Source: DRYM01 sp964564025 (GTDB taxonomy: Archaea; Thermoproteota; Thermoprotei_A; EX4484-217-1). Taken from it: DNA of 64,000 nucleotides. The notes under the pieces were generated by a model, which saw only the letters and a list, made by a program, of their open reading frames with translations, made no database searches and was not told where the DNA came from. Positions 45,787-54,641 of this stretch are shown here, piece after piece; position 1 is the first letter of the stretch; every line of letters begins with the position of its first letter. The stretch covers positions 159,163-223,162 of the forward strand of contig CAZLZO010000001.1 of the NCBI GenBank assembly GCA_964564025.1, in the 5' to 3' direction. The position numbers and the translations under genes are program-made.

Positions 45787-47271
45787 TTATTCGGTTTTAA
45801 CATAGTATAGTTTCTCTAAAATATGCTTAAAGTGACTGTAGAGATTAACATATTTCTTGAGAAGAACAGGGTCAGGCTTTGTTTTAATACATGCACTCAT
45901 AATTTTCCTATGTATTTCATGTATTTCTTTGCTACTATGAGTTTTTAGACTTTTTATAGTGATTAACGTATTACCTAAATGGGAAATATCTGGTATTCCG
46001 CAGTAAGCTATTTTCTTATTGAATATGTTAGCTAGTATTTTTTGCATTGAAGGATACTGAGCTATTTTACCGCCAGCAGTGATTTCATAATATTTTACTT
46101 CATTTTCTGTAAGTCCATCATCTATAGTTTTTAGAAGAAAAACTATTCCTTCAGCAGCTGCTCTAAATATTTCAAGATAATTTGTTTCCGGAGTTAACCC
46201 TGTAATCGTTCCTCCCATAGTAGCTGAAATGAACGGTAACCTTTCAGCATATAGGATTGGTATGAATAATAGCTTGCTTCTCTCCCTTAAACATGCTTCC
46301 ATTCCCCCAAAAACACTCCTAAAGAATTCGTTTTTACTCTGCTTTACACTAAACAGTTTATATAAAAATTCAAATACTACCCCTGCATTACTTATGCCCC
46401 CACCACTCACCCATTTCTTACCAGTTAAATAGTATGTTTGAAATCTCATCAAATTGGGATTGTCAATTACTGGAAAGTTCGTTACAACCCTTAACATGGC
46501 GCTTGTTCCCATATTAACTACTCCTAAACCGCTTTTACCTAATGTTAAACCATAAATCATCGATCCGCCATCATATACCCCCGTAATAACAGGTATTCCT
46601 TCACTTAAACCTAGTTGTCTTGACATTTCTCTACCCATTGTAGCTACATAGGTTCCTTCAACAGTTTGAGGAAGTTGGTTTTCCTCTATACCAATTAAGT
46701 TTAACGCGAAGTCGTCCCATTTGAGAACGCGTATGTTTAATAGCTGATAAGTTCCCGAAACTGTTGATAAATCCGAAACAAGTTCTTTAGTAAACGTGTA
46801 CATTAGAAGGGATTTTGCATCCAAAAAATACTTAGTCTTATTGAATATTTCTTTTCTATAACGTTTAAACCACAGTATTTTTGGCAATCCATATATGTGT
46901 AAAACGGGACAGCCTGTTCTCTGATAAAGTTCTTTAGCGTAAGGTTTTAAAATATGAAGTATTTCGGTAGGTCTTTCATCTAACCATGTGACTATATTTG
47001 ATAAAGGTTTCATATTTTTATCCAAGTAAAGTATACCGAAAAGATATGTTGTGAAAGCTAATGCGTCGATTTCCTTATTAGCTAAATGCCTTACTGCTTT
47101 AACCAGTAAATTTAAGAGAGTATAAGGATTATGCTCATATGCTTTCCTTTCGGGCTTTTCTACTGGAACTTTTACATTGGTTTGTTTCTCTATTTTTATT
47201 GAGTCATCTAACACATTTACTCTTGCTACTTTAATATTAGTTGTCCCTACATCTATCGATATTATATTCAA
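45787..47271 (-). CDS. FGGY-family carbohydrate kinase
   Basis: A sugar kinase of about 494 residues. The N-terminal ATPase element IISIDVGTTNIKVARV, a second phosphate loop in VVNMGTSAMLRVV near 270 and ITAGGKIAQYPSMQKI near 415 fit the FGGY family (xylulose-, gluconate- or glycerol-kinase-like). I chose TTG at 47271 because GGTG lies about 8 bases upstream and the start overlaps the stop of the preceding dehydrogenase gene (TTGA); the frame is open to ATG 47289. The substrate is probably a sugar or sugar acid brought in by the TRAP system. Confidence 0.87.
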   Translation of the reverse strand: MNIISIDVGTTNIKVARVNVLDDSIKIEKQTNVKVPVEKPERKAYEHNPYTLLNLLVKAVRHLANKEIDALAFTTYLFGILYLDKNMKPLSNIVTWLDERPTEILHILKPYAKELYQRTGCPVLHIYGLPKILWFKRYRKEIFNKTKYFLDAKSLLMYTFTKELVSDLSTVSGTYQLLNIRVLKWDDFALNLIGIEENQLPQTVEGTYVATMGREMSRQLGLSEGIPVITGVYDGGSMIYGLTLGKSGLGVVNMGTSAMLRVVTNFPVIDNPNLMRFQTYYLTGKKWVSGGGISNAGVVFEFLYKLFSVKQSKNEFFRSVFGGMEACLRERSKLLFIPILYAERLPFISATMGGTITGLTPETNYLEIFRAAAEGIVFLLKTIDDGLTENEVKYYEITAGGKIAQYPSMQKILANIFNKKIAYCGIPDISHLGNTLITIKSLKTHSSKEIHEIHRKIMSACIKTKPDPVLLKKYVNLYSHFKHILEKLYYVKTE

Positions 47272-48302
47272 AGCAATGCACCGCGACATCCAGCCTGCGT
47301 TAAGGTTTTCAGTTTCCTAGGATTCTTTGGCATAACCACTATTCCATCTATGGGCTTACCCTCTAAATAGTTCTTTATTGCTTCAACCATAGCCTCATCC
47401 ATTCCTCTTAAAGCTTCCCATGTATATGCAGCTATATGTGGTGTTACAATGATGTTTTCATATTTTAAGAATGGATGACTAGAATCTATAGGCTCGCCTT
47501 CAACAACATCCATTGCTGCTGCAGCTACTATACCTTTTTCTATAGCCTCAATTAATGCCTTGCCGTCTATTAGTTCTCCCCTAGCAGTATTAACTATAAT
47601 TATTCCTCTCTTAGCTTCCGATAGTAGTTCCCTATTTATCATATGATAGGTTTCAGAGGTTAATATTGCATGTAAGGATACAACATCACTTATCGAGAAT
47701 AGTTCCCTTAAACTCTCTACATATTTATAGCCGAGCTTCTCTACTTTATCTTTAGGTACATAAGGGTCGTATACTACAATTTTTGCTCCGAAACCTTTCG
47801 ATAAAATTTCCGCTACTCGTGAACCTATGTTTCCGAAGCCTATTATCCCTACTGTCATATTGTTTAGTTCTCTACCTATGAACTTCGCTCTATCACTCCA
47901 TCTGCCCTCTTTTACTGCAAAATATGCTTGAGGAATCATTCTTAAAGCAGATAAAAGTAACGCTACCGTATGTTCAGCTACGGCTTCCCTCTCCCTCCAT
48001 CCCGGTACACGAGCAACTATTACTCCATGTTCCTCAGCAGCTCTTAAATCGATATTATCAACACCTATACCGTGTCTAATAATCATAATCACATCTTCAT
48101 TATTTTCGAAAAATTCTCTCGTATAGTAGGGTGTTACACTCGCAATAACGAAATGGTATCCTTTAAGTTTTTCAGCAAGTTCTTTACCCGGGATCTCTCT
48201 TGGTACTTCTATACGGCTTACTTCTCCTATTTTTCTTAGTTGCTTTAATGCGTCAGTATATTTTCCAAAAGATTTAGAGTTAACTATAGCTATCTTAACC
48301 AC
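47268..48302 (-). CDS. D-2-hydroxyacid dehydrogenase
   Basis: An NAD-dependent dehydrogenase of 344 residues in the phosphoglycerate/glyoxylate reductase family. The nucleotide-binding loop GFGNIG is at residues 155-160, and the catalytic Arg241 (NTARGEL), Glu270 (VVEGEP) and His289 (TPHIA) are all present. In this setting it may reduce a hydroxypyruvate-like or other 2-keto acid. It is translationally coupled to the kinase downstream and lies 4 bp after the second DapA homologue. Confidence 0.92.
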   Translation of the reverse strand: MVKIAIVNSKSFGKYTDALKQLRKIGEVSRIEVPREIPGKELAEKLKGYHFVIASVTPYYTREFFENNEDVIMIIRHGIGVDNIDLRAAEEHGVIVARVPGWREREAVAEHTVALLLSALRMIPQAYFAVKEGRWSDRAKFIGRELNNMTVGIIGFGNIGSRVAEILSKGFGAKIVVYDPYVPKDKVEKLGYKYVESLRELFSISDVVSLHAILTSETYHMINRELLSEAKRGIIIVNTARGELIDGKALIEAIEKGIVAAAAMDVVEGEPIDSSHPFLKYENIIVTPHIAAYTWEALRGMDEAMVEAIKNYLEGKPIDGIVVMPKNPRKLKTLTQAGCRGALL

Positions 48303-48306
48303 TATT

Positions 48307-49218
48307 TTAGACCTCCTCTATAACCTTCAAGTAATGCTTTACAAGTGTTCTTAACTTCTTTTTCTCTTTTTGTTCGAGGCCTCCAATAATTTTAAGCGGA
48401 TAACCAGCGTTAATTCCTCTAATCTTTAAAATTTCCCTCATAACCTCTGGTGATTCTGTACTAAATTTCTTTGACATAGTTCTTATGCTATTGGCTATAT
48501 TCTGCAGTTTTAATGCTTTTTTCATATCATTTTCTAAGAATGCTTTGTAAAGTTTTGCAGCAACCTCAGGAAAAGCATTCGATATTCCACATATATGTGC
48601 GTCAGCGCCAATGGAGAAAGTGTAGTATATCATACTATCTCCAGCTCCTGCTATGAAGTATTTGCTCTTAAACTTGGATACGTACTCGAGAAGCTGTTCT
48701 GCAAGATAACTTGTATCTTTAATGCCTACGACTGCAGGTACATTGCGCGTTATTTCCTCAAATAAGTTCGGCGTAATGTTATATTTTAGTCTCCCAACGT
48801 TATTGTAAATTATTATTTCTAAATCTGCCTTAGCTAAGTAATTAAAATAGTTAATTAACCCTTTTATTGACGGTTTATAATACACTGGCCCTATTGAGCT
48901 TACTGCTTGATAACCAAGATCTTTAGCATATTTAGCTAGTGAATATGCTGTTTCAGGGTCTGCTGCTCCTACGTGAGGTAAAATTATTGTCTTGCTCGGT
49001 ACAAACTCTATAACTTTTTCTAACATTTTCTTTCTAACTTTTTGGCTAAGTAGGAGTCCTTCTCCATAAGTTCCCATAATAAATAATCCACTAATTCCAT
49101 TGTTTAGCTGAAATTCAATTAATTCCTTTAAGCAGTTTACACATAAGTCCCCATTCTTCGTTAGTGGGGTTAAAATAGCGGTAATTATTCCTTTTACATT
49201 CCAAACCAAAGCTGACAC
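48307..49218 (-). CDS. DapA-family aldolase/synthase (second copy)
   Basis: A 303-residue DapA/NanA-superfamily aldolase. Schiff-base Lys167 is in GIKDTS and Tyr138 in IIIYNNVGR. As in the other copy, the loop reads MGTYGEG rather than GTTGE. It differs clearly from the copy at 44.5 kb, so the two probably act on different keto-acids or are ancient paralogues. It heads the run aldolase, dehydrogenase, kinase on the minus strand. An ATGTTACAT motif sits about 60 bp upstream. Confidence 0.87.
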   Translation of the reverse strand: MSALVWNVKGIITAILTPLTKNGDLCVNCLKELIEFQLNNGISGLFIMGTYGEGLLLSQKVRKKMLEKVIEFVPSKTIILPHVGAADPETAYSLAKYAKDLGYQAVSSIGPVYYKPSIKGLINYFNYLAKADLEIIIYNNVGRLKYNITPNLFEEITRNVPAVVGIKDTSYLAEQLLEYVSKFKSKYFIAGAGDSMIYYTFSIGADAHICGISNAFPEVAAKLYKAFLENDMKKALKLQNIANSIRTMSKKFSTESPEVMREILKIRGINAGYPLKIIGGLEQKEKKKLRTLVKHYLKVIEEV

Positions 49219-49265
49219 CTAAGTTCGTTTTTCTACTAATTAGTTTGATGAAGATATATAATAAC

Positions 49266-49294
49266 AATTCATAGGATATGTTACATTATGAATT
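49266..49294. promoter_or_regulatory. Operator-like inverted repeat upstream of second DapA gene
   Basis: AATTCATA (49266-49273) and TATGAATT (49287-49294) form an 8-bp perfect inverted repeat. Inside lies ATGTTACAT (49278-49286), a motif shared with the dctP upstream region. The site is 48-76 bp upstream of the start of the minus-strand gene at 49218. It could be a regulator binding site for the island. Confidence 0.45.
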
Positions 49295-49361
49295 TTCCAT
49301 ACTTAACTCACTTATGTACCTATTTAAAAATAAAGGGTAATTATTTCTCGTCGAGGTTTTC

Positions 49362-50126
49362 TTAAACAGGTCCACCGTATGCAACATATCCTCCATCTAT
49401 GAGTATTGTTTCGCCGGTTATGAATCTCGAATCATCTGATGCTAAAAACACTGTTAGTTTAGCAATTTCCTCTGGTGTAGCCAATCTCTTCATAGGCGTC
49501 ATCATCTTTATGGCTTCTTCATTAACTATACCTTTCTTAGCTAACTCTATAACTCTCTTTGTAGCAACCCATCCAGGGGCTATTGCTACAACCCTTATAC
49601 CGTAACTAGCCCATTCAACTGCTAACTCTTTTGTTAAACCGATTAGTCCTGCTTTCGATGCGCAGTAGGGTGCTCTCTTAGGTATTGCTATGAATCCTAA
49701 CATTGACGCAATGTTTATGATAACTCCTCCACCATGTTTGACCATAACCTTAGCTGCGGCTTGACTACATAGAAATGGACCTGTAAGATTAACACTAATC
49801 ACTTTATTCCACACGTTAAGTGGCATTTCAAGTGCCGGCATTGGTATAGATATTCCTGCATTATTTACAAGTATATCTATTTTACCGAAGTGTTTAACGG
49901 TTTCATTGACCATGTTTTCTACGTCCTGAGGATTAGTTACATCAACTTTTACGAAAATTGCTTCTCCACCCATTTGCTTTAACTCGTTCACTGTTTGCTT
50001 AGCTCCCTCTAAATCTACATCAGCAATAACTACTTTTGCACCCTCCTTAACAAACTCCTTAGCTATAGCTTTACCTATGCCTTTTGCAGCCCCAGTTATA
50101 ATGGCTACCTTATTTTTAAGTTTCAC
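49362..50126 (-). CDS. Short-chain dehydrogenase/reductase
   Basis: A classical SDR of 254 residues. TGAAKGIG at 11-18 binds NAD(P), NNAGI at 88-92 is the structural motif, and the catalytic Ser141, Tyr154 and Lys158 (YCASK) are complete. The sequence ends with FITGETILIDGGYVAYG, typical of FabG/glucose-dehydrogenase-like enzymes. It may oxidise a sugar or hydroxy acid taken up by the adjacent TRAP transporter, downstream of which it lies on the same strand (85-bp gap). Confidence 0.9.
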   Translation of the reverse strand: MKLKNKVAIITGAAKGIGKAIAKEFVKEGAKVVIADVDLEGAKQTVNELKQMGGEAIFVKVDVTNPQDVENMVNETVKHFGKIDILVNNAGISIPMPALEMPLNVWNKVISVNLTGPFLCSQAAAKVMVKHGGGVIINIASMLGFIAIPKRAPYCASKAGLIGLTKELAVEWASYGIRVVAIAPGWVATKRVIELAKKGIVNEEAIKMMTPMKRLATPEEIAKLTVFLASDDSRFITGETILIDGGYVAYGGPV

Positions 50127-50211
50127 ATGTCATCACCTTGATTATAAAACGTTATCACATGAGTATTTATTTAAGGACTTGTTTAAAAATTTAGTTAATT
50201 AATTAACTCTA

Positions 50212-51516
50212 TTACACAGGTAGTCCTAGCAGTTTAGGTAGCCATAAAACAGCATCAGGTACCAGCACTATAATCACATATACTATAAGGTAAACTATTA
50301 AGAATGGCAATATGGCTTTTAATATTTTTTCTATTTCTATTTTAAGAGACTGTGCTACCACGAAGACGCCAGCTCCTACTGGAGGCGTGGATGTGCCTAA
50401 TAATACTCCGTACAGGAATAAAGCGTTAATATGGTACGGGTTTATCCCATAAGGGGCCATGGCGCTTATAATTGTTGCGCCCCATGCAATAGCAAGTACT
50501 ATTACGTCAAAGAACATTCCGAGTATAGCGAGAATACCTGCTAATATTAGTAAGGCGACTGTTGGGCTAACTACTGTACTAATGCTTTTAAAGAAACCTA
50601 TTAATGTCTCATTTAATCCGCTAAGTGACCATGTATAATTAAGTATATATGATGCACCAATCATTAACAATACTACTGCTGTAGTTTTACTGGCTTCAAG
50701 GAATATTTCTGCTACTTTTTTAAGTGATAAAGCGCGATAAGCGGCTGCAACAATTAATGCCGCAATAGCACCTAATGCTCCAGCCTCTGTAACTGAGAAA
50801 ATACCTAAGTATATTCCTCCTAGCACCGATAATGGAACAGCAACCAATGGTGCCGCTTTAAGAATGTTTACTATGATCTCTCGGAAAGTGTATTTTCTCT
50901 CTAATCCCCCATATCCTTTCTTATATGATATAATTAATATACTTATTATCAGACTAAGCATTACTAAGATGCCCAGTGCAGCAGCTACAAAGAACATTGT
51001 TATTACCGAGGTATTGGTAGCTACCGCTATAATTATTGCTGGAATACTTGGCGGTATAAATGCGCCGAGAGGAGATGATGCTGTTATTGTTGCAGCAGCA
51101 AATTCCTTAGGATACCCTCTACGCCCCATTTCCGGACCCATTATCCTAGAGAATGCTGCTGCTGTTGCTGCTACAGCACCTGTAAGTAGTCCAAAAAATG
51201 CACATCCAACTACAGTAACGACAGCTAATCCGCCTTTTACACGTCCAAGAATTGGTTGTATTGCATCAACTATTAATCTTGTTAATCCTGTTTTTTCAAA
51301 TACTACGCCCATAAATGTAAAGAGGAAGACGCCTAGTAAGGGAAAGGACCTTATCGGTAATACCATTGCTTTGACAGCTGTTGTTAAATCTATTCCTGTT
51401 AGCAACATTGTGATAATGCCGCTTAGCCCAATAGAGAATGTTACTGGTACACCTAAGATTATCAAACCTAGTAATAGAGCAAAAAATATTATGCCTATTA
51501 CTGCTAATGGAAGCAT
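50212..51516 (-). CDS. dctM: TRAP transporter large permease (DctM)
   Basis: The 434-residue large membrane subunit of a tripartite ATP-independent periplasmic transporter, with about twelve hydrophobic segments. Typical parts are LLGVFLFTFMGVVFEKTG near residue 56, SPLGAFIPPSIPAI near 147 and GTSTPPVGAGVFVV near 374. It co-transports a substrate with sodium or protons after delivery by DctP. Its ATG overlaps the dctQ stop by one base, showing translational coupling. TRAP systems are mainly bacterial, so acquisition by transfer is likely. Confidence 0.95.
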   Translation of the reverse strand: MLPLAVIGIIFFALLLGLIILGVPVTFSIGLSGIITMLLTGIDLTTAVKAMVLPIRSFPLLGVFLFTFMGVVFEKTGLTRLIVDAIQPILGRVKGGLAVVTVVGCAFFGLLTGAVAATAAAFSRIMGPEMGRRGYPKEFAAATITASSPLGAFIPPSIPAIIIAVATNTSVITMFFVAAALGILVMLSLIISILIISYKKGYGGLERKYTFREIIVNILKAAPLVAVPLSVLGGIYLGIFSVTEAGALGAIAALIVAAAYRALSLKKVAEIFLEASKTTAVVLLMIGASYILNYTWSLSGLNETLIGFFKSISTVVSPTVALLILAGILAILGMFFDVIVLAIAWGATIISAMAPYGINPYHINALFLYGVLLGTSTPPVGAGVFVVAQSLKIEIEKILKAILPFLIVYLIVYVIIVLVPDAVLWLPKLLGLPV

Positions 51517-52004
51517 TATTCCTTACTCACCTCGATAGGCTTATGTAAAAGTATGATTTTAATTATGTAGCGAATAATAATGAATAGAAAACCAAGTATC
51601 ATAGCCATATATAATGTTGTCATTGGTAGTCTTAGAAATGTTGTTTTCTGAAGACTATAAACACTATAAAAATCTAAGGTAGCATAAAGCATTGTCGCTG
51701 CAAAAACTAAGCATAGGAGGATAATTATTGTTTTATATAGCTTTCCTCTTTTCTCCCTAATAATTCCAACGTATGGATGATCGCCCTTACGTAACACTAA
51801 ACTACCTCCAATAAAGACTAACCACATATGAAATAACCATGCTAATTCTGGTTCTTGCGGAAATACCCCATGTATTATGTATCTATTAATAGCGCCATAC
51901 AATAGTACCATTATGATTCCAGCCCCACATACGAACACCACCGGTATTTCTATTGTTGCCAGCGCTTTGTCTAAGTATTTTAAGACCTTAGCCGCCCTTG
52001 ACAT
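51516..52004 (-). CDS. dctQ: TRAP transporter small permease (DctQ)
   Basis: A 162-residue membrane protein with four hydrophobic segments and the DctQ feature EPELAWLFHMWLVFIGG near residue 50, followed by GDHPYV. DctQ pairs with DctM to form the permease. It lies between dctP and dctM, in the usual order, with the stop overlapping the dctM start. Length is normal. Confidence 0.9.
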   Translation of the reverse strand: MSRAAKVLKYLDKALATIEIPVVFVCGAGIIMVLLYGAINRYIIHGVFPQEPELAWLFHMWLVFIGGSLVLRKGDHPYVGIIREKRGKLYKTIIILLCLVFAATMLYATLDFYSVYSLQKTTFLRLPMTTLYMAMILGFLFIIIRYIIKIILLHKPIEVSKE

Positions 52005-52108
52005 TATAGAACCCCTTATGGGAGGCTTCTTATGTACATGCTCTAATGTTTATAGGAAAAATAAATTTTAATTACATGGTATTATATAGTGGAAAAAATG
52101 GTTTAATT

Positions 52109-53251
52109 TTAACCAAACCCTTGCCTATATTGTTTAAGCCAGTCAAGTACCTCTTGTGGTATATCTCCGAGATGTTTCTGTAAGAAGCATGTTTCTAATC
52201 TTTCGAATACAGGGCCTGTATCTATCCAGTAAATCTTTGCACCATGTTCCATTAAGTATTGTAATCCTACTATTCTCTCTACATAGAAGCCCCAAGCATT
52301 CTTCTCATGGGCTGCCTCTTTAGCTGCTTCGATAACTATTTCCTGTAGATCCGGTGGTAACTGTTCTAGTAATTGCTTACTTACAACAACAAAGTGCCAT
52401 GCATAAGCCCAGCCTACCATGGCTATGTTGGGAGCTACCTCGTAGAACCTCATAGCTATAATTGCTGCCACCTCATTCTCCATAGCGTCGATTGCTTTTG
52501 TTTGTAGTAGCGTGTAGCATTCACCATATGGTAATGCCTCTGGGTTAGCACCTAAACATTGTCCTGCCTCTATGAATACTGGAGATCCCATTACCCTAAG
52601 TTTTAATCCTTGGAAGTCTTCAAGAGATCTTATTGGTTTTTCAGGAATTGATAGGAAGTATCGTGCTCCACCGACTGTAATCGCTAATACTTTCCACCCG
52701 AATTGCTCAAGGTGTTTATTAGCATACTCTATTGCTACATCGGATTCTGAAAATGCAATAGCCTCTTCAGTATTTCTGAATAAACCTGGATAACTGAAGA
52801 AGTTTAGCGCATCAGTGTATGCTGCAAATCTTGACACCTCTATTGTAGCTATGAAGAGCTGTCCTTGCCTCATAAGCTCTAAGTATTCGTCTTGGTCACC
52901 TAGTTCGCCTCCTGGATGTAGTATAACCTTTATTCTACCGCCAGACCTATGTTCGACTTTTTCCTTAAACCTAGTGAAGAAGTAGTGATGAGTGTCAAGT
53001 GGTGACGGAGCTGTTAAGTACGCGGCATGTAGCTCATACTCTGGAGCAGCAGCACCTACAGTTACTGTTTCGGTAACTGATTTAGTTACTGTTTCAGTAA
53101 CCGTTGCTGTAGCTGCTCCTACTGTTTCAGTTACTGTTTCAGTAGTTGTTACTCCTCCTCCAGCCATGGATCCGCCTAAGTACCCTACTATACCAGCAAT
53201 GATGATTAAAATAACAAGAGCCACGGTCAAGGTTTTTGATGGAGCAGACAT
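52109..53251 (-). CDS. dctP: TRAP transporter substrate-binding protein (DctP)
   Basis: A 380-residue solute receptor. The first 27 residues have a basic N-terminus and a hydrophobic signal or membrane anchor (TLTVALVILIIIAGIVGYLGG). It is followed by a Thr/Val-rich, low-complexity linker (about residues 34-70), which would hold the receptor at the cell surface. The receptor fold has HPGGELGDQDEYLELMRQG near 108, GLKLRVMGSPVF near 215 and AIDAMENEVAAI near 245, the DctP carboxylate-binding part. It is first in the dctPQM operon. Confidence 0.93.
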   Translation of the reverse strand: MSAPSKTLTVALVILIIIAGIVGYLGGSMAGGGVTTTETVTETVGAATATVTETVTKSVTETVTVGAAAPEYELHAAYLTAPSPLDTHHYFFTRFKEKVEHRSGGRIKVILHPGGELGDQDEYLELMRQGQLFIATIEVSRFAAYTDALNFFSYPGLFRNTEEAIAFSESDVAIEYANKHLEQFGWKVLAITVGGARYFLSIPEKPIRSLEDFQGLKLRVMGSPVFIEAGQCLGANPEALPYGECYTLLQTKAIDAMENEVAAIIAMRFYEVAPNIAMVGWAYAWHFVVVSKQLLEQLPPDLQEIVIEAAKEAAHEKNAWGFYVERIVGLQYLMEHGAKIYWIDTGPVFERLETCFLQKHLGDIPQEVLDWLKQYRQGFG

Positions 53252-53327
53252 TTTATTTTCACCTACTGAAAGGAGCTCAATTCTAGATTTAACTTTGCGT
53301 ATAGAGCTAAATATATATGATATAGTA

Positions 53328-53358
53328 CATGTTACATGATATTATTATAAATAATATC
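53328..53358. promoter_or_regulatory. Operator-like palindromes upstream of dctP
   Basis: CATGTTACATG at 53328-53338 is a perfect inverted repeat around a central T, and its core ATGTTACAT recurs upstream of the DapA-family gene at 49278-49286. Directly adjoining it at 53338-53358, GATATTATT and AATAATATC form a 9-bp inverted repeat with a 3-base spacer. They lie about 77-107 bp upstream of the dctP start on the minus strand. Confidence 0.45.
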
Positions 53359-53475
53359 ATAACTCTTAAATGCTCACTCTTATTTTATGGCTTCTCGAAT
53401 AAGTTAAAAAAAATAAGATTTTGTAAAAGCATTTAACCTAACCAAGCATTCATAAATTCTTGGTTGTTTAAAACA

Positions 53476-54279
53476 TTAAATTTTATTTTGACAATACTTC
53501 ATGATTGCTTCCTTCGCCGGTAATCTTGGGTTGACAAAAGTTAGTCCTCCGTCAACAATAATCACTTGGCCAGTAATAAATTCTGCTTCATCACTAGCTA
53601 AAAATGCGACTACATTAGCTATATCTCTTGGTTTACCAAATCGTTTTAACGGAGTTACTAATCCTTGAAGTTCTATGTCGAGCTTAGACCATATACTTCT
53701 TACACCAGGTGTTTCTATCGGTCCTGGCGCTACAGCATTTACAGTAATCCCGTAAGGAGCAAGTTCAGCAGCTAAACCTTTAGTAAAGCCTACAAGTGCA
53801 GCTTTAGCTGCAGCGTAGTGTGTTAGCCCTGGTATACCATGAATTATCCCTGTAATAGAGGATACATTTACTATTCTACCGTATTTCTGCTTAACCATAC
53901 ATGGCACAGTTGCTTTAGAAAAGTAGAAGGTACTTTTAACATTTATGTTCATTATGAAGTCCCAGTCTTCCTCGGTCATCTCCAAAAAGGGTTTCCTTGG
54001 AAACGCACCTACATTATTAACTAATATGTCTATCTTACTGAATTCATCCATAACCCTTTTTACTGCTCTTTCAACATCCTCCCTCTTAGTGGCATCTCCG
54101 ATGACAGCTAAACCTTGAGATCCTTTAGCTTCAATTTCACTTACAACTTTTTTAAGCTCATTAGCACTTCTAGCAAATACAGCAACTTTAGCGCCAAGTT
54201 CAGCAAGTTTTAATGCAATTTCTCTTCCTATTCCACGACTACCACCAGTAACTAATGCTATCTTACCTTTAAGATTCAT
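53476..54279 (-). CDS. Short-chain dehydrogenase/reductase (second)
   Basis: A FabG-like SDR of 267 residues from the chosen start. TGGSRGIG at 11-18, NNVGA at 88-92, Ser140, Tyr155 and Lys159 are all present, and it ends with FITGQVIIVDGGLTFVN. I chose ATG at 54279 because GGTGA lies 5 bases upstream; the frame runs 10 codons further to 54309. It lies upstream of dctP on the same strand, separated by 225 bp with the operator-like repeats, so it is probably a separate unit of the same catabolic island. Confidence 0.88.
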   Translation of the reverse strand: MNLKGKIALVTGGSRGIGREIALKLAELGAKVAVFARSANELKKVVSEIEAKGSQGLAVIGDATKREDVERAVKRVMDEFSKIDILVNNVGAFPRKPFLEMTEEDWDFIMNINVKSTFYFSKATVPCMVKQKYGRIVNVSSITGIIHGIPGLTHYAAAKAALVGFTKGLAAELAPYGITVNAVAPGPIETPGVRSIWSKLDIELQGLVTPLKRFGKPRDIANVVAFLASDEAEFITGQVIIVDGGLTFVNPRLPAKEAIMKYCQNKI

Positions 54280-54641
54280 AATTTCACCATCAACTCTTAA
54301 GTGCACCAAATAAATAAGTATTACATAGAAAATGTTAGTTATTTATGCCAACACATAAGACATGTTATTAACCATTCCATGTTCACAACAATGCTTCTTA
54401 TAAAATTCCTATTAAACTTAATGTTAATAGCTAAGAAATGTCATTTAAAAATATTGTTTCTAATTTATTTTATTTTTACATTTGCTGGCTTCATGAAGCA
54501 CTAAGTAGAGAAACCTTCAACCAAATTGTGTTTTCAGCTTTAACATTTGAAATAGTACTTTACAATTTCGCACATACCTAAACACCCATAATTATCTAAT
54601 GCAACATGGAGTTCTGAAAAGTTAAGGTTAATTATTTAGCC
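54280..54641. other. Noncoding AT-rich gap
   Basis: No convincing gene. It separates the catabolic island from the metF end. A short hydrophobic open frame on the plus strand (about 54301-54504) lacks a ribosome-binding site and family resemblance. Confidence 0.4.

Noticed and set aside
54301..54504. Short plus-strand hydrophobic open frame
   Set aside because: No ribosome-binding site, low-complexity AT-rich sequence and no family resemblance.
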